Shown: one piece after another, positions 61,053-64,000 of the stretch | Layout: the number at the start of each line of letters is the position of its first letter | How positions within the stretch are numbered: the stretch's first letter is position 1 | Assembly (NCBI RefSeq): GCF_036962685.1 | Contig: NZ_JBALOP010000032.1 | Coordinates: 48,816 to 112,815 of the forward strand | Reading direction: 5' to 3' | Length of the DNA: 64,000 nt | From: Ferdinandcohnia sp036962685 | Lineage (GTDB): Bacteria; Bacillota; Bacilli; Bacillales; Bacillaceae_L | Program-made: the position numbers and the translations under genes | Notes under the pieces: model-generated | Database searches by the model: none | Told to the model about the DNA's origin: nothing | Seen by the model: the letters and a program-made list of their open reading frames with translations, nothing else

Positions 61053-62333
61053 TTATGCTTTTGTAAATTGCGCTTCCTCGGTAGAGCCTTTTAAAGCAGT
61101 TGTAGAGGAGGTTCCACCTGTTATCACCTGTGCGACTTCATCAAAGTAACCTGTTCCTACTTCACGTTGATGGCGAGTTGCTGTATAACCATATTTTTCA
61201 CTTGCAAATTCGGCTTCCTGAAGCTCAGAATATGCCCCCATACCTCTATCCTTATAACCTCGAGCCAATTCAAACATACTATGGTTCAAAGCATGGAAAC
61301 CAGCTAATGTAACAAATTGGAATTTATAGCCCATCTTTCCGATTTCCTTTTGGAAATTTTCAATCGTTACTTCATCCAGCTTCTTCTTCCAGTTAAAAGA
61401 TGGAGAGCAGTTATAAGCTAATAGCTTACCAGGGAACTTCGCATGAATAGCATCTGCAAAACACTTAGCTTGCTCTAAGTCTGGCTCCGAAGTCTCACAC
61501 CAAATTAAATCTGCATATGGTGCATATGCTAATCCACGTGCAATTGCTTGATCAAGTCCCGCTTTCGTGCGATAAAATCCTTCTAGTGTTCGTTCACCTG
61601 TAATAAATTCTTGATCAACAGGGTCGATATCGCTTGTAATAAGGTCTGCTGCATCAGCATCTGTTCGGGCTACTAAAATCGTTGGAACTCCCATTACGTC
61701 GGCTGCTAGTCGTGCAGAAATTAAATTTCGTACTGCAGTTTGGGTTGGCAATAATACCTTTCCACCTAAATGCCCACATTTTTTTTCAGATGAAAGCTGG
61801 TCTTCAAAATGTACACCTGCCGCTCCTGCTTCGATCATGCCTTTCATTAGCTCAAATACATTCAACTGTCCGCCAAAACCTGCCTCAGCATCGGCCACAA
61901 TTGGAGCAAACCAATCGGTATCACCTTCTCCTTCCATATGCTGAATTTGATCAGCACGCTGTAAAGCTTGGTTAATCCGCTTTACTACACTTGGAACGCT
62001 GTTTGCTGGGTAAAGACTTTGGTCCGGATACATATGCCCTGAAAGGTTTGCATCAGCAGCTACCTGCCAGCCACTCAAATAGATTGCCTTAAGGCCTGCT
62101 TTTACTTGCTGAACAGCCTGATTCCCAGTTAATGCTCCTAGTGCATGAATATAATCCTCTGTTTGAAGAAGATTCCACAATTTTTCAGACCCTTTACGTG
62201 CCAAAGTATGTTCGATATCAATTGAGCCTCGTAAGCGAATGACATCCTCAGCACTATAAGGTCTTTCGATTCCTTTCCATCTTGAATCCATTTCCCAGCT
62301 TTCTTGCAATTTTTGAATTCTTTCATTTGTCAT
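61053..62333 (-). CDS. aceA: Isocitrate lyase
   Basis: Cleaves isocitrate to succinate and glyoxylate, first step of the glyoxylate bypass, cytoplasmic. 426 residues, the usual bacterial length. Catalytic loop KKCGHLGGK puts Cys at 186; IVADAEAGFGG, LVARTDADAADL and YNCSPSFNWKK are also conserved. ATG with AAGGAGGAAAAG upstream (within 62334-62345). It follows aceB by 32 bases on the same strand with no terminator between, so aceB-aceA is one operon. B. subtilis 168 lacks this pathway; its presence fits growth on acetate or fatty acids. Confidence 0.97.
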   Translation of the reverse strand: MTNERIQKLQESWEMDSRWKGIERPYSAEDVIRLRGSIDIEHTLARKGSEKLWNLLQTEDYIHALGALTGNQAVQQVKAGLKAIYLSGWQVAADANLSGHMYPDQSLYPANSVPSVVKRINQALQRADQIQHMEGEGDTDWFAPIVADAEAGFGGQLNVFELMKGMIEAGAAGVHFEDQLSSEKKCGHLGGKVLLPTQTAVRNLISARLAADVMGVPTILVARTDADAADLITSDIDPVDQEFITGERTLEGFYRTKAGLDQAIARGLAYAPYADLIWCETSEPDLEQAKCFADAIHAKFPGKLLAYNCSPSFNWKKKLDEVTIENFQKEIGKMGYKFQFVTLAGFHALNHSMFELARGYKDRGMGAYSELQEAEFASEKYGYTATRHQREVGTGYFDEVAQVITGGTSSTTALKGSTEEAQFTKA

Positions 62334-62365
62334 TTTCTTTTCCTCCTTAATTTTATTCTTTTAAT

Positions 62366-63955
62366 CTATAAGATTTCATATCCTGGTAAAGTTAAAAATT
62401 CCACGAACTCATCATTCGTTATCAGGTCATCAAATAGTCTTGTAGCCTCCGCGAAACGTCCTTCTTCAAAAGCATCTTTACCGATTTCCTGTTTAATCTT
62501 TTCAAGCTCTTCTTCTTTTAATTGTTGAACAAGCTCAAATGTGACCTTTCTTCCATCCTCTAAAACTCCTTTGGGATGTCGTATCCACTGCCATAGTTGA
62601 GCTCTCGAGATTTCTGCAGTCGCCGCATCCTCCATAAGATTGTGAATCGGCGCAGCACCATGTCCACGAAGCCACGATTCGATATATTGAATACCAACAT
62701 TGATATTCGTACGAACACCTTGCTCCGTTATGCTTCCTTCAGGAACAGCAATAAGCTCCTCGGCTGTCACTTGAACATCCTCACGTTTATTATCAATTTG
62801 GTTAGGGCCAAGCATGACTGTATTAAAGACCTGTCTAGCAACTGGTACAAGCCCTGGGTGTGCCACCCATGTACCATCATGGCCATTATTTGCTTCACGT
62901 TCCTTATCAGCACGCACTTTGTTAAAGGCTTCTTCATTTGCTTGTGGATTGTTTTTCACTGGAATCTGGGCAGCCATTCCACCTATCGCGTGACATTCGC
63001 GCTTATGACAAGTCTTGATAACATGCTGTGAGTAAGCACTCATAAACGGAGCAGTCATCGTAACCACAGAACGGTCTGGTAATATCACATTTTCTACATT
63101 TCGAAATCTCTTTAAATAGCTAAAAATATAGTCCCATCGGCCACAATTTAGCCCAGCTGAATGCTCTCTTAATTCATATAAAATTTCATCGACTTCAAAG
63201 GTTGCAAGAATCGTTTCAATTAGAACCGTTGCTTTAATGGTTCCTTGGGGAATTTTTAACTCCTTTTGCGAAAAGATAAATACATCATTCCACAGTCTCG
63301 CTTCAAGATGGCTTTCCATCTTTGGTAGATAAAAATAAGGCCCGCTTCCATTCTCGATCAACGCACTCGCATTATGATAAAAATAAAGTCCAAAATCTAG
63401 TAAACTCGCAGAAATACGTTTTCCATCAAGTTCAATATGTTTCTCTTCTAAATGCCAGCCTCGCGGACGGACAACAAGTGTTGAAATTTCATCGTTTAAC
63501 TGATATTTTTTTCCGTTTGGATTTTCAAATGTAATGGTCTTTCTTACTGCATCTCGTAAATTAATCTGCCCTTCGATCACGTTTTTCCATGTTGGAGCAT
63601 TGGCATCCTCAAAATCTGCCATAAAAACTTTGGCTCCCGAGTTTAATCCATTAATAACCATTTTTCGATCAACAGGTCCTGTAATTTCAACCCTTCGATC
63701 CTGTAAATCCCTTGGAATCGGCGCAACTGTCCAGTCCCCATTTCGGATATGTTCTGTTTCAGATAAAAATGTTGGCATAATCCCTTTATCGATTTCCTGC
63801 TGTCTTTGCAGTCTCTTTTTTAATAACTGTTTTCTTCTTTCTCCGAAGTTCCGTTCTAGTTTCTCAATGAAGTTTAATGCCTGAGGTGTCAAAATTTCTT
63901 CATACTGCTCATTCATTTTTCCTGTGATATGAATTCCTGAGGTTCGTGTCGTCAT
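62366..63955 (-). CDS. aceB: Malate synthase A
   Basis: Condenses glyoxylate with acetyl-CoA to malate, second step of the glyoxylate bypass. 529 residues, typical of the A isoform. Conserved blocks: FMADFEDANAPTW, VVRPRGWHLEEKH, VLIETILATFEVDEILYEL, GLNCGRWDYIFS, and HNLMEDAATAEISR near the end, with the catalytic Asp region in the latter. ATG at 63955 with GGAAGGTGTTAAGG upstream. First gene of aceBA. Confidence 0.97.
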   Translation of the reverse strand: MTTRTSGIHITGKMNEQYEEILTPQALNFIEKLERNFGERRKQLLKKRLQRQQEIDKGIMPTFLSETEHIRNGDWTVAPIPRDLQDRRVEITGPVDRKMVINGLNSGAKVFMADFEDANAPTWKNVIEGQINLRDAVRKTITFENPNGKKYQLNDEISTLVVRPRGWHLEEKHIELDGKRISASLLDFGLYFYHNASALIENGSGPYFYLPKMESHLEARLWNDVFIFSQKELKIPQGTIKATVLIETILATFEVDEILYELREHSAGLNCGRWDYIFSYLKRFRNVENVILPDRSVVTMTAPFMSAYSQHVIKTCHKRECHAIGGMAAQIPVKNNPQANEEAFNKVRADKEREANNGHDGTWVAHPGLVPVARQVFNTVMLGPNQIDNKREDVQVTAEELIAVPEGSITEQGVRTNINVGIQYIESWLRGHGAAPIHNLMEDAATAEISRAQLWQWIRHPKGVLEDGRKVTFELVQQLKEEELEKIKQEIGKDAFEEGRFAEATRLFDDLITNDEFVEFLTLPGYEIL

Positions 63956-63985
63956 TTTTTCCTTAACACCTTCCTTACCTTTGTT

Positions 63986-63991
63986 ATAATA
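63986..63991 (-). promoter_or_regulatory. Likely -10 element of aceBA
   Basis: TATTAT on the minus strand, 31 bases before the ATG. The -35 would fall beyond or at the window edge and cannot be judged. Confidence 0.4.
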
Positions 63992-64000
63992 CAGTTAATT

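Noticed and set aside
60967..61149. 60-codon plus-strand frame
   Set aside because: It overlaps the aceA terminator and 3' end and has no coding support.

Overview
The window looks like the chromosome of a low-GC, endospore-forming-type Bacillaceae member (Bacillus, Neobacillus or Cytobacillus-like). The support is AT-rich DNA, strong AAGGAGG-type ribosome binding sites, frequent GTG/TTG starts, sigma-A promoters with 17-bp spacers, and recognisable Bacillus orthologues (AddAB, SbcCD, ComK, YhjD, YhjE, a SipV-like signal peptidase, an IDEAL-domain protein). From memory of the B. subtilis map, comK, yhjD, yhjE and sipV lie on the same chromosome arm as addB-addA-sbcD-sbcC. The window would then be that segment, expanded by lineage-specific blocks.

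Layout. 1-11.4 kb: DNA repair operons on the minus strand (sbcC cut by the window edge, sbcD, addA, addB). 11.6-14.9 kb: a Ca2+-type P-ATPase and a universal stress protein on the plus strand. 14.9-19.0 kb: a class I ribonucleotide reductase operon (alpha, beta, flavodoxin) behind a cobalamin riboswitch with a clear terminator. 19.2-20.7 kb: a VOC-family protein next to a perfect 22-bp palindrome, a GNAT acetyltransferase and a small membrane protein. 20.8-25.9 kb: one 1695-residue secreted nuclease/5'-nucleotidase. 26.2-42.7 kb: an unusual acyl-metabolism cluster. It holds two acyl-CoA ligases, two same-length KAS III-like proteins with non-standard catalytic residues, an alpha/beta hydrolase, a short-chain reductase, a complete Liv-type ABC importer, a TetR regulator, a tiny conserved-looking protein and a 1078-residue MalT/SARP hybrid activator. 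42.9-49.8 kb: signal peptidase, YhjE, an IS1182-family insertion placed in a terminator hairpin, an S9 peptidase, YhjD, ComK and two small proteins. 49.9-60.7 kb: asparaginase II, a ROK regulator, two sugar-isomerase-like proteins, a Gfo/Idh/MocA oxidoreductase and a five-component Dpp/Opp-type importer. 61-64 kb: the glyoxylate shunt genes aceA and aceB.

How it works together. In the acyl cluster two promoters, one before the substrate-binding protein gene and one before the first acyl-CoA ligase, share the same architecture. Each has two ATGTAAC direct repeats 11 bp apart, with the second ending exactly 10 bp before a -10-like hexamer. This is the classic geometry of SARP-activated promoters, and a SARP-domain activator is encoded at the end of the cluster. 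I infer one regulon: import of an organic acid, CoA activation, condensation or acyl transfer by a KAS III-like pair, ketoreduction and hydrolysis. The substrate and product are unknown to me. The 50-60 kb locus looks like a separate catabolic unit for an oligopeptide-like or sugar-amino-acid conjugate, with a near-consensus cre site in the DNA upstream of its transporter.

Two runs of N (28030-28138 and 60853-60877) are assembly gaps. The first lies inside a 52-bp tandem repeat array, so the true copy number is unknown.
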